DNA from: Pseudogemmobacter hezensis
GTDB taxonomy: Bacteria > Pseudomonadota > Alphaproteobacteria > Rhodobacterales > Rhodobacteraceae
Assembly (NCBI RefSeq): GCF_013155295.1
Contig: NZ_JABJXT010000002.1
Location: 342,610 to 406,609, forward strand
DNA length: 64,000 nt
Direction of reading: 5' to 3'
The notes under the pieces were generated by a model. It had not been told where the DNA came from and did not search any database. It worked only from the letters and a program-made list of their open reading frames with translations. Shown here one piece after another: positions 34,510 to 44,567 of the stretch (position 1 is the first letter of the stretch; the number at the start of each line of letters is the position of its first letter). A program made the position numbers and the translations under genes.

Positions 34510-35907
34510 TTAGACCCCGACCAGCACCTGACGCAGCGCGCTCAGGCCCCGCTGCATCAGCGCGGCTGCGGTTTCTGCATCCGCCGCCTCGGTGTAAAGC
34601 CGGAACTCGGGCGCGTTCCCTGAGGGGCGCAGATGGACCACCCCGCCCCCCCGAAGATTGATCCGCAAGCCATCGGTCAGATCGACCGTTTCCTCTGCGA
34701 CGCCTAAATCCGCCAGAAACTCCGCCCGTGCGGCCGGGCTGGCAGTCAGCCGCGCCAGAAATGGCTGCGACAGGGCCGGGCTGATCTCTTGCAGGCGATC
34801 TGACAGGGTGACGACCGGCGGCTCGGCGGCGACCAGCTGCGAGATCGGCCTGCCCTTCGCCGCCTGCAGCACCATCAGCAGGGGCAGCATGAAATCGCGG
34901 GTGGGCAGGGCGCTGATCTGCGCCTGGGGCCCCTGTGCATCAAAGCCCAGCAGAAAGCCGCCATTGGCCTCATAACCGACGACGCGGCCGCCCGCCTCTT
35001 CCATTGCCGCAATCACAAAGGGCGAGCCGATCCGCGTGCGGATCACCTGCCGAAAGCCCTTTTGCATGACGCCCGAATTCGACGAGACAGGGGTCACCAC
35101 CGTCTCTGCCCCAAGGGCCTGCGCCGCGATCTGGCCCAGAATGTCGCCAGCCACGATGCGCCCCGCCTCATCCGCCAGCAGCGGGCGGTCTGAATCGCCA
35201 TCGGTCGAGATCAGCGCGTCAAGGCGGTGCTCTTGCACCCAGGCGCTGATCTGGCGCGCCACTTGCGGGTCGACGGCCTCGGTATCGACGGGGATGAAGG
35301 TTTCGGAATGGCCCAGTTCCAGCACTTCCGCGCCGAGACCAGAGAGGACAGCCAGCATCGCTTTACGCCCAACGGCGGAATGGCTGTAAACCCCGATCCG
35401 CCGCCCGGAAAGCACTCCAGCGCCCAGGGCCGATACATAACGATGGATATAGGCCGCATTCCCCATCGCCTCGGGGCGGAGCTGCCCAGCCGGCGCATGC
35501 GGCCGGAACGGACGACCCAGGTGCGCAAGGATCGCCGCCTCATCCGCCTTGGTGATCTCGCCCGTCGGGGTGTAGAATTTCAGTCCGTTGCGGTCGGCGG
35601 GGATATGGCTGCCGGTCACCATCACCGCAGCCCCGCCCCCCTGACGCGAGATCAGCGCCAGCGCCGGGGTCGGAAGCGCACCGCATAACACCACATCTAC
35701 GCCATCGGCCTGCGCGGCAGCCGCCACCCAGCCCATGATCTGTGGCGAAGAGGGACGCAGATCGCAGCCCAGATACAGGGCGGTTCCGACCGGGCAGGCC
35801 GCGATGAAGGCGCGGGTGTAATCGGCGATCAGGGCCTCGGTCAGCTGGCTTACCAGGCCCCGCAAGCCGCTGGTGCCAAATTTCGGAGCTGCTTCTGTCA
35901 GAGCCAC
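34510..35907 (-). CDS. Alpha-D-phosphohexomutase (phosphomannomutase/phosphoglucomutase type)
   Basis: Cytoplasmic enzyme of 465 residues that interconverts hexose 1- and 6-phosphates. The phosphoserine loop is TGSHIPADRNG (near residue 98), the metal loop is STDGDSDRP (near residue 235), and the C-terminal phosphate-binding loop is RPSGNAPEFR. TGSHIP in place of the usual TASHNP marks a less common branch of the family. Products would feed nucleotide-sugar synthesis, which fits the exopolysaccharide-type sugar transferase divergent from it. Mannose versus glucose preference cannot be decided here. Confidence 0.9.
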   Translation of the reverse strand: MALTEAAPKFGTSGLRGLVSQLTEALIADYTRAFIAACPVGTALYLGCDLRPSSPQIMGWVAAAAQADGVDVVLCGALPTPALALISRQGGGAAVMVTGSHIPADRNGLKFYTPTGEITKADEAAILAHLGRPFRPHAPAGQLRPEAMGNAAYIHRYVSALGAGVLSGRRIGVYSHSAVGRKAMLAVLSGLGAEVLELGHSETFIPVDTEAVDPQVARQISAWVQEHRLDALISTDGDSDRPLLADEAGRIVAGDILGQIAAQALGAETVVTPVSSNSGVMQKGFRQVIRTRIGSPFVIAAMEEAGGRVVGYEANGGFLLGFDAQGPQAQISALPTRDFMLPLLMVLQAAKGRPISQLVAAEPPVVTLSDRLQEISPALSQPFLARLTASPAARAEFLADLGVAEETVDLTDGLRINLRGGGVVHLRPSGNAPEFRLYTEAADAETAAALMQRGLSALRQVLVGV

Positions 35908-36491
35908 GCCGACCTCCTGTTATGCCCGCGCTAAAGGCATAATCTGCGGGCAGAGGGCTGGCAACCTGGGCAGACGGCAACCTGCGCCCTGCCGCAGGTC
36001 TGCGGCGCGCAGCGGGCGTGCAAGGGCGCGCGTAATGGGGGCCTGCGGTCTTTGCCCTGCAGCGCAGGTGATTCGCAAAGCCCTTCCCCGCCGCCGCCTC
36101 ACCCCTGCAAACAGAGAAAACAACCTATGATTGCATTCACTGATCGCCTGATTTATGATCACATGCGCAGGAACAGTGGTCTGATCAGACGACATCCGTG
36201 CGAAAATATGTGGTAGAGCGCTTCGAACAGCGCCGTGATTAATAAACTGATAACATTTTACTCTATAGCTATTTGTTAAAATATTTCCGGATTTCCTGCT
36301 TCTTATTATCTGCCCTCTCAGCCAGTTAACGCCATCAGAGCATTTGCCAGTGATCTTCTCGCGGGCCCCGCGCGCCCATGGATGCAGCTATGCATGCTGC
36401 CTCTTCGGGTCGCAGCTGCGCTGCAATTTAAACGTGTACTCATGCGATGACCGTTTCGTGGCCCATGCCTTGAAATCAGATCCGTCAGGTC
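35908..36491. promoter_or_regulatory. Long divergent intergenic region upstream of sugar transferase
   Basis: These 584 bp hold no convincing gene. The left half is GC-rich with small hairpins (for example CCTGCG...CGCAGG near 35989-36006). A markedly AT-rich block spans about 36230-36305, with GCGCT...AGCGC just left of it near 36218-36233. In Rhodobacterales and Rhizobiales, exopolysaccharide promoters are often AT-rich targets of MucR/Ros-type regulators; that link is inference here. Confidence 0.45.
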
Positions 36492-37187
36492 ATGAAACAC
36501 GATTTAGAATCCTTCATTCTCTCGGACGACAAGGGCGGCACGGCTGCCCCTTTCGCCAGATCCCGGCAGGCCCGCAGCCTTTACCTGACCTTTGGCAAGC
36601 GGCTGTTCGATTTGATATGTGTCGCCCTGGCACTTCCGCTTTTGCTGCCTTTGATTGCGATACTTGCTGTTCTGGTCATGCGTGACGGGGGGGCACCCTT
36701 TTTCGGCCATGTCAGAATCGGACGAAACGGGCGCGAGTTTCGCTGCTGGAAGCTGCGCTCGATGATCCCCAGCGCAGAGGCGGTGCTGCGCCTGCATCTG
36801 CGCGACAATCCCGGTGCCCGCCGCGAATGGGAGCTGAACTTCAAACTGGAAAATGACCCCAGGATCACCCGTTTTGGCAGGTTTCTGCGAAAATCCAGCC
36901 TGGATGAGCTGCCGCAGATCTGGAACATCCTGAAAGGTGAGATGAGCCTTGTCGGCCCGCGCCCGGTGACCCGCAAAGAACTGCCGCTTTATGGCGAGGC
37001 AATGGGCAATTACAAAGCCATGCTGCCCGGGCTGACCGGGCTGTGGCAGGTCAGTGGCCGCAATGATCTGAGCTATGCCGAGCGGGTGGCCCTTGATCTT
37101 AAATATCAGGCCAGCTGCAGCCTCTTTGCCGATATACGCATCATTTTCCTGACCATTGGCGCAGTGCTGTCCAGGACGGGGCGCTAA
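36492..37187 (+). CDS. Initiating sugar transferase (ExoY/WcaJ family)
   Basis: Membrane-bound phosphoglycosyl transferase of 231 residues that loads the first sugar phosphate onto undecaprenyl phosphate for exopolysaccharide or capsule synthesis. One hydrophobic segment (about 38-62, LFDLICVALALPLLLPLIAI) is followed by the catalytic core: RIGRNGREFRCWKLRSM near 80-95, DELPQIWNILKGEMSLVGPRP near 138-158 and PGLTGLWQVSGR near 180. No other polysaccharide genes follow, so this is an isolated initiator next to a phosphohexomutase. Its start at 36492 has only a weak ribosome site. Confidence 0.92.
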   Translation: MKHDLESFILSDDKGGTAAPFARSRQARSLYLTFGKRLFDLICVALALPLLLPLIAILAVLVMRDGGAPFFGHVRIGRNGREFRCWKLRSMIPSAEAVLRLHLRDNPGARREWELNFKLENDPRITRFGRFLRKSSLDELPQIWNILKGEMSLVGPRPVTRKELPLYGEAMGNYKAMLPGLTGLWQVSGRNDLSYAERVALDLKYQASCSLFADIRIIFLTIGAVLSRTGR

Positions 37188-37383
37188 GGACGGGCGCTGA
37201 GAGCGGGAGCTGAAACGGGGCACCGAAAGAACGGCCGAACCACAGCCAAATCCACCAATAGCACCGCCCGGACAACAGTTTACACCGTGCCAATCCATCA
37301 CGGATCAGAGATCTTGTTCGCCGAAGTCTCGACATAGCGCCCGCCAGGGGTGACTATGCGGGGCAAACGGAAAAGAATGGATC

Positions 37384-38577
37384 ATGGCCGCAACCTCATC
37401 TGCCGCACCATCAGCGCCCCCGCCCCGCAAGGATCTGATCCATGGACAAGAGGCCCGTCACGGTTTTCGACGGCCGCTGATCACCGATATTTCGGCAGCA
37501 CGCTGGCTGTTGCTGGCGATCCTGGCGGCCTCGGTTTACTTTTTCTACGGCTTTGCCGTGCCCGTGCTGGCTGCAACCGTTATCGCGGTGGCCAGCTGGC
37601 CGCTGCGCGAGCGCTCGCTGCCGAAACTGGGGCGGACGCTGACCGCCTCGCTGCTGGTTCTGGTGTTGGTCTGTTTTCTGGTTCTGCCAATCCTGGCGGC
37701 GCTGTTCTACGCCTTCCATGAACTGCGCGAATGGATCTCCTGGGGGTTCCGTATCAACACCACCGGCACCCCGCCGCCGCACTGGCTGATCGAGCTGCCG
37801 CAGATCGGCCCCTGGATCGAGCAGAAATGGCACGCAACGCTGGGCCATCCTGGCGGCCTGGGCGAGTTGGTACAGCTGATTTCGGGTGAGAATATCGGCT
37901 CGATCTATCGCGGCGTGCTTTCGGCCGGATCCAGCGCCTTCCACCTGTTCCTGAACCTGATCTTCATGCTGATCGCGCTGTTCGTGTTCTACCGCGACGG
38001 CGACCGGGTGGTGGAACAGATCGACCGCGTCGGCCAGCGGATCCTGCCCGAGCGCTGGACCCGCCTGTCACGCATTGCGCCCGCCACCATCTCGGCCACG
38101 GTAACCGGCATGACGCTGATTGCGATCGGCGAGGGTGTCGTGCTCGGCATCGCCTATTACTTTGCGGGCCTGCCCTCTCCGGTCACCTTCGCCGTCATCA
38201 CCGCCGTCATGGCGCTGATCCCGGGCGGTGCGCCTTTGTCCTTCACGCTGGCCTCATTGTATCTGGCGGTGTCTGGCTCGCCCTGGGCGGGCCTGGCACT
38301 GTTCGTCTGGGGCACGGTCGAGCTGTTCATCGTCGACAAGACCATCCGCCCGATGCTGGTTGGCGGCCCGGTGCGGCTGCCCTTCCTGCCGACGTTTTTC
38401 GGGCTGATTGGCGGTGTGAAAACCATGGGCATTGTCGGGCTGTTTGTCGGCCCGGTGCTGATGGCGCTCTTGATGTCGATCTGGCGCGAATGGCAGCGTG
38501 AAATCCGCGAGGATGAAGAGCGCCGGCAACAGCCAGACCGCGCATTGCCGCCGCCGGAATCAACCGCAGACGGATAG
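37384..38577 (+). CDS. AI-2E family transporter (PerM-like permease)
   Basis: Polytopic inner-membrane protein of 397 residues with seven to eight segments. They begin with the tight pair near 43-85 (WLLLAILAASVYFFYGFAVP and after) and include the conserved PGGAPLSFTLASLYL segment near residue 280. The family includes TqsA (linked to AI-2 export) and Na+/H+ antiporters, so the substrate is not predictable. Stands alone before the transglutaminase operon. N-terminal residues 1-30 are proline- and alanine-rich and probably disordered. Confidence 0.9.
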   Translation: MAATSSAAPSAPPPRKDLIHGQEARHGFRRPLITDISAARWLLLAILAASVYFFYGFAVPVLAATVIAVASWPLRERSLPKLGRTLTASLLVLVLVCFLVLPILAALFYAFHELREWISWGFRINTTGTPPPHWLIELPQIGPWIEQKWHATLGHPGGLGELVQLISGENIGSIYRGVLSAGSSAFHLFLNLIFMLIALFVFYRDGDRVVEQIDRVGQRILPERWTRLSRIAPATISATVTGMTLIAIGEGVVLGIAYYFAGLPSPVTFAVITAVMALIPGGAPLSFTLASLYLAVSGSPWAGLALFVWGTVELFIVDKTIRPMLVGGPVRLPFLPTFFGLIGGVKTMGIVGLFVGPVLMALLMSIWREWQREIREDEERRQQPDRALPPPESTADG

Positions 38578-38658
38578 GCGCGGGATTTCTGCCCGTTTCA
38601 TGGGCAGAGCATGCCCGGATTTGCATCATCTGCGCGAAGCGATTGCATTTAGCCCTTG

Positions 38659-38700
38659 CCCGGCCCGGATTCCCCCGAAACTCTGGGGCTCTGGGCCGGG
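38659..38700 (+). terminator. Hairpin upstream of transglutaminase operon
   Basis: CCCGGCCC (38659-38666) pairs with GGGCCGGG (38693-38700), and CCCC with GGGG pairs inside. Only a short T run follows. It may terminate the AI-2E family gene or mark the operon leader. Confidence 0.55.
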
Positions 38701-38752
38701 GGTTTAGGCGCTTCCTGGTCAGCAGCAGGCCCGTTGCAAGCAGGAATTACCG

Positions 38753-41700
38753 ATGTCGATCAAGGCTGCCATCCACCACCTGACCCATTACATCTATGAT
38801 CAGCCGGTGCTGCTGGGCCCCCAGGTGATCCGGCTGCGCCCCGCCCCGCACAGCCGCACAAGGGTGATCAGTCACACGCTGAAGGTCAGCCCCGGCGGCC
38901 ATTTCGTAAACCACCAGCAAGACCCCTATGGCAACTGGCTGTCCCGTTTCGTCTTTCCCGAACCCGTGCGAGAGCTGAAGATAGAGGTCGATCTGGTCGC
39001 CGATATGACCGTCTACAACCCCTTCGACTTCTTCGTCGAGGAAAGCGCCGAGACCTTCCCCTTCACCTATCCCGAAGACCTGATCCAGGATCTGTCGATC
39101 TACCGCCAGGTCGAACCCCAGGGTGAGGCATTCGACGCGCTGCTGGCCTCGGTCAGCCGCGCGCCCACACGCACCGTTGATTTCATCGTTGGCCTGAATG
39201 CGCGGATCTCGAATGAAATCAACTATCTGATCCGGATGGAGCCGGGCGTCCAGACGCCTGCGCAGACGCTGCAGCTGGCCTCAGGCTCGTGCCGTGACAG
39301 CTCCTGGCTGCTGGTCAATCTGCTGCGGCATCTGGGGTTCGCGGCGCGCTTTGTCTCGGGCTATCTGATCCAGCTGAAACCGGATCTGAAGGCGCTGGAT
39401 GGCCCTTCGGGGACCGAGGTCGATTTCACCGACCTCCATGCCTGGTGTGAGGTTTACCTGCCCGGCGCGGGCTGGATCGGGCTGGACCCGACCTCGGGGC
39501 TTTTGGCCGGCGAAAGCCATATCCCGCTGTCCGCGACGCCACATTACCGCAATGCCGCGCCGATTTCCGGCGGTTTCACCGGCCAGGCCAATGTCAGCTT
39601 TGATTTCGACATGCGCGTGACCCGGATCGCCGAGCATCCGCGCATCACCAAACCCTTTTCCGATGCGGCCTGGGATGAGCTGAACGCCCTCGGCGCCCGC
39701 GTCGATCAGGCGCTGGAGGCCGGGGATGTGCGCCTGACCATGGGCGGCGAGCCGACTTTTGTGTCCATCGACGATTTTGAAAGCCCGGAATGGAATTCCG
39801 AAGCCGTCGGCCCGCAAAAACGGGCGCTGGCCGATCAGCTGGTGCGCCGTTTGCGTGACCGTTTCGCGCCGGGCGGTTTCCTGCATTACGGCCAGGGCAA
39901 ATGGTATCCGGGCGAGACGCTGCCGCGCTGGACCTTCTCGCTTTACTGGCGGCGCGACGGGCATCCGGTCTGGCAAAACGCCGATCTTATCGCACCCGAA
40001 GGCGTCGATCAGGGTGCTACAGCGGATCAGGCGGCGGCGCTGCTCTCTGAGATCGCGGTGCAGCTTGACCTGCCGCAATCCCACATCCTGCCCGCCTATG
40101 AAGACCCCGCCGAATGGCTGGTGAAAGAGGCGCAGCTTCCCGAAAATGTCACGCCTGAGAACCCGAAGCTGAAAGACCCCGAGGCGCGGCACCGCATTGC
40201 GCAGGTCTTCTCGCGCGGGCTGACCGAGCCTGTCGGCTATGTGCTGCCGGTCCAGCCCTGGCAGGGCCGCGCCAGCGGGCAGAAATGGGTGTCGGAACTC
40301 TGGTCGCTGCGCCGGGGCAAAGTGTTTCTGACGCCGGGCGACAGCCCGGTCGGATACCGCCTGCCGCTGGGCAGCCTGCCGCATCTTTCAGCAGCACAAT
40401 ACCCCTATCTGAACCCCGCCGACCCGACCGAGCCGCGCCCCCCGCTGCCCCTGCCCGAAAAGCGCCCCGCGCCCGAACAGGCCCGCGCCACCTTCACCGC
40501 CGCGACCGAGGGGCAGCAGATCACCGAACAGATCGCAGGCTCTGACCTTGGCGGCGCAGTGCGCACCGCGCTTTCGGTCGAGCCGCGCAATGGGCGGCTT
40601 TCGGTCTTTATGCCCCCGGTGGTACGGCTGGAGGATTACCTTGATCTGCTGTCCGCCACCGAGGCCGCAGCGGCAAAGCTGGGCGTGAAGGTGCATATTG
40701 AGGGCTATCAGCCCCCGCATGACCCCAGGATGAACGTGATCCGCGTCGCACCTGACCCCGGCGTGATCGAGGTGAATATCCATCCCGCGACATCGTGGGA
40801 GGACTGCGTCGCCATTACCAATGGCGTCTATGAAGACGCCCGCCAAAGCCGTCTTTGCGCTGAAAAATTCATGATCGACGGCAAACATACCGGAACGGGG
40901 GGCGGCAATCATGTGGTGGTGGGCGGTGCGACCACGCTCGACAGCCCCTTCCTGCGCCGGCCTGATCTTTTGCGCTCGCTGATCCTGCACTGGAACCGGC
41001 ATCCGTCTCTGTCCTACCTGTTCTCTGGCCTGTTCATCGGCCCGACCAGCCAGGCCCCCCGGATCGACGAGGCCCGCCATGACGCGCTTTATGAGATGGA
41101 AATCGCGCTGTCGCAGATCCCCGCGCCGCCGGAATTGGGGGGCGAAGGCGAGGCCCCGCTGCCCTGGCTGACCGACCGTCTTTTGCGCAACATGCTGACC
41201 GATGTCACCGGCAACACCCACCGCGCCGAGATCTGCATCGACAAGCTATATTCCCCCGACGGCCCAACCGGGCGCCTCGGCCTGGTCGAATTCCGCGGGT
41301 TCGAGATGCCGCCCGATGCGCGGATGTCGCTGGCACAACAACTGCTGATCCGGGCGCTTATCGCACGCTTCTGGAAGGCCCCCGCCTCTGGCCCGCTGAC
41401 CCGCTGGGGCACGGCGCTTCATGACCGTTTCATGCTGCCGCATTTCGTCTGGGAGGATTTCCGCGACGTGCTGGCCGACCTGCGGAGCCACGGGTTCGAC
41501 CTGAAGGAAGAATGGTTCAAAGCGCAGGCAGAGTTCCGCTTCCCCTTCTGCGGCGAGGCCGAATATGAGGGCAATCACATCGAAATCCGCCAGGCGCTGG
41601 AGCCCTGGCATGTGCTGGGCGAGACCGGGGCCATCGGCGGCACGGCGCGTTACACCGACAGCTCGACCGAGCGGCTGCAGGTTAAACTGACCACCGCCGA

Positions 41701-42097
41701 CCCCTCGCGCTATATCGTCACCTGCAACGGGCGCGAACTGCCGATGACGGCCATCGGCGGGGGTGCGGCAGTGGCGGGGGTGCGTTTCAAAGCCTGGGAG
41801 CCCGCGCTGGCGATCCATCCGCGTCTGAAATCCCAGGCCCCGCTGGCCTTTGACCTTTATGACCGCTGGTCGGGCCGCAGTCTGGGCGGCTGCACCTATC
41901 ATGTCGCCCATCCCGGCGGGCGCAATTACGACACCTTCCCGGTGAACGGAAATGAGGCCGAGGCGCGGCGCCTCGCGCGGTTCCAGCCGTCAGGCGGGGT
42001 GGGCAATGCCGGGGGCGCGCCCTGGCAGCCGGCATCTGAAACGTGGCACCCGGAATTCCCGCTGACCCTTGACCTGAGACGCCCCATCGGCATCTAG
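38753..42097 (+). CDS. Transglutaminase-like protease fused to DUF2126
   Basis: A 1114-residue cytoplasmic protein. Residues 1-290 form a transglutaminase-like papain-fold domain with an N-terminal beta-sandwich region. Its triad is Cys180 (SGSCRDSSW), His229 (DLHAW) and an Asp near 246 (LDPTSG). Residues about 300-1110 match the large uncharacterised DUF2126 region, with [25 protein letters not shown] and EFRGFEMPP. It heads a tightly spaced set with an ATP-grasp/alpha-E protein and a second transglutaminase. Iyer and co-workers predicted from comparative genomics that such sets make and remodel a peptide modification. Target and product remain unknown. No signal peptide. Confidence 0.93.
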   Translation: MSIKAAIHHLTHYIYDQPVLLGPQVIRLRPAPHSRTRVISHTLKVSPGGHFVNHQQDPYGNWLSRFVFPEPVRELKIEVDLVADMTVYNPFDFFVEESAETFPFTYPEDLIQDLSIYRQVEPQGEAFDALLASVSRAPTRTVDFIVGLNARISNEINYLIRMEPGVQTPAQTLQLASGSCRDSSWLLVNLLRHLGFAARFVSGYLIQLKPDLKALDGPSGTEVDFTDLHAWCEVYLPGAGWIGLDPTSGLLAGESHIPLSATPHYRNAAPISGGFTGQANVSFDFDMRVTRIAEHPRITKPFSDAAWDELNALGARVDQALEAGDVRLTMGGEPTFVSIDDFESPEWNSEAVGPQKRALADQLVRRLRDRFAPGGFLHYGQGKWYPGETLPRWTFSLYWRRDGHPVWQNADLIAPEGVDQGATADQAAALLSEIAVQLDLPQSHILPAYEDPAEWLVKEAQLPENVTPENPKLKDPEARHRIAQVFSRGLTEPVGYVLPVQPWQGRASGQKWVSELWSLRRGKVFLTPGDSPVGYRLPLGSLPHLSAAQYPYLNPADPTEPRPPLPLPEKRPAPEQARATFTAATEGQQITEQIAGSDLGGAVRTALSVEPRNGRLSVFMPPVVRLEDYLDLLSATEAAAAKLGVKVHIEGYQPPHDPRMNVIRVAPDPGVIEVNIHPATSWEDCVAITNGVYEDARQSRLCAEKFMIDGKHTGTGGGNHVVVGGATTLDSPFLRRPDLLRSLILHWNRHPSLSYLFSGLFIGPTSQAPRIDEARHDALYEMEIALSQIPAPPELGGEGEAPLPWLTDRLLRNMLTDVTGNTHRAEICIDKLYSPDGPTGRLGLVEFRGFEMPPDARMSLAQQLLIRALIARFWKAPASGPLTRWGTALHDRFMLPHFVWEDFRDVLADLRSHGFDLKEEWFKAQAEFRFPFCGEAEYEGNHIEIRQALEPWHVLGETGAIGGTARYTDSSTERLQVKLTTADPSRYIVTCNGRELPMTAIGGGAAVAGVRFKAWEPALAIHPRLKSQAPLAFDLYDRWSGRSLGGCTYHVAHPGGRNYDTFPVNGNEAEARRLARFQPSGGVGNAGGAPWQPASETWHPEFPLTLDLRRPIGI

Positions 42098-42104
42098 TCG
42101 GCCC

Positions 42105-44567
42105 ATGAATGGTGATCCGTCTTGCCCGGCCGAACCCGAACCCCGCCACGATTTCGGTCTGGCGGAGTACCGCGCCCTGCCCGGCATCCCGGATGAGCTG
42201 ATCGGGAAGGACGGGATCGGGAAGAACGGGCAGGTTCGCCCGCTCTGGCAGCCGCTGCTGGACCATCTGGGCGCAATGAGCAGCACAGATCTGAACCGCG
42301 CCATCGACCGCGCCGACCTCTATCTGCGCGATTCCGGGGTGATTTACCGCCAATATGGCACGACCGGCAGCCAGGACAGCACGGCAGATTCCGGCTCGGA
42401 TTCGGTCGAACGACCCTGGCCGCTCAGCCATCTGCCGGTGCTGATTGATGAGTCCGACTGGACGCGACTTTCCGCAGCGCTGATCCAGCGGGCCGATGTG
42501 CTTGAGGCGCTGATGGCCGATCTTTACGGCCCGAACCGCATGGTGGCCGAGGGGCATCTGCCCGCCAGCCTGCTGGCGGAAAACCCGCAATGGCTGCGCC
42601 CGATGGTCGGGATCACGCCCCGCCTGGGCCATTATCTGCATTTCGTCGCCTTTGAGATCGGGCGCGGCCCGGATGGGCAATGGTGGGTGCTGGCCGACCG
42701 GACTGAGGCTCCCTCGGGCGCGGGCTATGCGCTGGAAACCCGCGTCGCCACCACCCGCGCCTTTGGCCCCCAGCTTTTGGGCCAAAACCTTTTCGGCCAG
42801 CAGGTGCACAGGCTGGCCGGCTTCTTCCGCGATTTCCGCGATCATCTGCTGGCGATGCGCCATGACCCCGGCGCGCTGGTGGCGATCCTGACCCCCGGCC
42901 CCTGGAATGAAACCTGGTATGAGCAGGCCTGGCTGGCCAGATATCTGGGGATCAGCCTTGTCCAGGGCGAGGATCTGACGGTCGAGAATGGCCGCATCAT
43001 GCTGCGCACTGTATCGGGGCTGCAGCCGATAGATGTGCTTTGGCGCAGGCTGGATGGCAGTTTCGCCGACCCGTTAGAGCTGGACCCGGATTCGCGTCTT
43101 GGCACGCCCGGCCTTGTCTCTGTGCTGCGCCAGGGCGGGCTTAGCATGGTGAACCCGCCCGGATCTGGCGTGCTGGAAACGCGGGCGATGATGGCCTTTC
43201 TGCCGCGCCTTGCGCCCCTTCTGACCGGGGAAAAGCTGGCCTTGCCGAATATCGCCACCTGGTGGTGCGGCGGCGAGGCCGAACGCGCCGCCGTGATGGC
43301 CGCGCCTGAGCAGATGATCCTGTCGCCCGCGCTTGGCACCGGGCTGCCCTATGACCGCCAGGACAGCCCGCTGGCCGCCGCCAGCCTGTCGCCCGCCGCG
43401 CTGCGCGAAAAACTGCTGCGCGAAAGCGGCACGCTGGTTGCGCAAGAGGCGGTGACGCTTTCGACCACGCCCGCGCTGGTCGGGGGCAAGATCACGCCGC
43501 GCCCGATGTCGCTGCGGGTCTATCTGGCGCGAACCGCCCAGGGCTGGAAGGTGATGCAGGGCGGTTTCGCCCGCATCGGCGCCTCAAACGACCCGGCTGC
43601 GCTGGCGATGCAACGGGGCGGGGCCGCGGCTGATGTCTGGATCATCTCGCCCGGCAATGTCAGCGGCGAGACGCTGATGAACCCGCGCCCGGGCGACAAT
43701 ACCGCCCGCAGTGACGAGCTGCCCGCGCGGGCGGCGGACAACCTGTTCTGGCTGGGCCGCTATGTCGAGCGCACCGAGGCCATGGTGCGGCTTTTGCGCG
43801 CCCGCCACGGCCGGATCTCGGAAAGCGGTGACAGCTCGCTGCCGCTGCTGGCCGAGGTCAATGCGCTGCTGGCCCGCACCGGGATCGACCCGGACGCGCC
43901 CGTTCCGGAAGAACTGCTGGCCAATATCGGCCGCGCCGTCTCCAGCGCGGCGCAGCTGCGGGACCGTTTCTCAGCCGATGGCTGGGCGGCGCTGAAGGAT
44001 CTGGACAAATCGGCCCGGCGCATGGCGGGCCAGGTCTGGGAGGGCAGCGATGCCGCCCAGGCGCTTTCTGCGCTGCTGCGCAAGCTGGCCGGATTCTCGG
44101 GGCTGGTGCATGAGAATATGTATCGCCTGGTTGGCTGGCGGTTCCTGACGCTGGGGCGGATGCAGGAACGGGCGCTTTCAATGGCGGGCTGGCTGGCGGC
44201 GCTGGCCGATCCGGACGCAGATCCCGGCGGCATCGAGATGTGCATCGAGCTGGGCGATTCCGTGATGACCTATCGCCGCCGCTTTGCCATGAGCGGCGGG
44301 CGCGGCCCGGTGATCGACCTGCTGGCGCTGGATCCGCAGAACCCGCGCTCGATCCGGCATCAGGTGGATGGCATGATGGAAATGGCCCGCACCCTGCCCG
44401 GTGCCAGCCAGGATGGCCGCCTTGCCGCGCCCGCCCGGGCGATTTTGCGGCTGCAGACCGACCTGGCCACCCTGACGCCAGAGGCGCTGGACAGCGCGAT
44501 GCTGATCAGCCTGCAAGCGCGGCTGGGCGAGGTCTCTGATCTGGTCTCGGAAAGGTATTTCCGGTGA
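42105..44567 (+). CDS. Circularly permuted ATP-grasp protein fused to alpha-E domain
   Basis: An 820-residue fusion. Residues about 50-500 form a circularly permuted ATP-grasp ligase-type domain (YRQYG, WVLADRTEAPSGAGYALE, LTPGPWNETWYEQAWLARYLG, LRVYLA). ATP-grasp enzymes of this type are predicted to join a carboxylate to an amine. Residues about 540-815 are the all-helical alpha-E domain (RAADNLFWLGRYVERTEAM). In many genomes these are separate genes; here they are one chain, which supports a physical complex. Starts 7 bp after the DUF2126 gene and overlaps the next gene by 4 bp. Confidence 0.93.
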   Translation: MNGDPSCPAEPEPRHDFGLAEYRALPGIPDELIGKDGIGKNGQVRPLWQPLLDHLGAMSSTDLNRAIDRADLYLRDSGVIYRQYGTTGSQDSTADSGSDSVERPWPLSHLPVLIDESDWTRLSAALIQRADVLEALMADLYGPNRMVAEGHLPASLLAENPQWLRPMVGITPRLGHYLHFVAFEIGRGPDGQWWVLADRTEAPSGAGYALETRVATTRAFGPQLLGQNLFGQQVHRLAGFFRDFRDHLLAMRHDPGALVAILTPGPWNETWYEQAWLARYLGISLVQGEDLTVENGRIMLRTVSGLQPIDVLWRRLDGSFADPLELDPDSRLGTPGLVSVLRQGGLSMVNPPGSGVLETRAMMAFLPRLAPLLTGEKLALPNIATWWCGGEAERAAVMAAPEQMILSPALGTGLPYDRQDSPLAAASLSPAALREKLLRESGTLVAQEAVTLSTTPALVGGKITPRPMSLRVYLARTAQGWKVMQGGFARIGASNDPAALAMQRGGAAADVWIISPGNVSGETLMNPRPGDNTARSDELPARAADNLFWLGRYVERTEAMVRLLRARHGRISESGDSSLPLLAEVNALLARTGIDPDAPVPEELLANIGRAVSSAAQLRDRFSADGWAALKDLDKSARRMAGQVWEGSDAAQALSALLRKLAGFSGLVHENMYRLVGWRFLTLGRMQERALSMAGWLAALADPDADPGGIEMCIELGDSVMTYRRRFAMSGGRGPVIDLLALDPQNPRSIRHQVDGMMEMARTLPGASQDGRLAAPARAILRLQTDLATLTPEALDSAMLISLQARLGEVSDLVSERYFR

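Noticed and set aside
35873..36195. Small open frames in the region between phosphohexomutase and sugar transferase
   Set aside because: Cys/Arg/Pro-rich shadow composition and no family resemblance on either strand.
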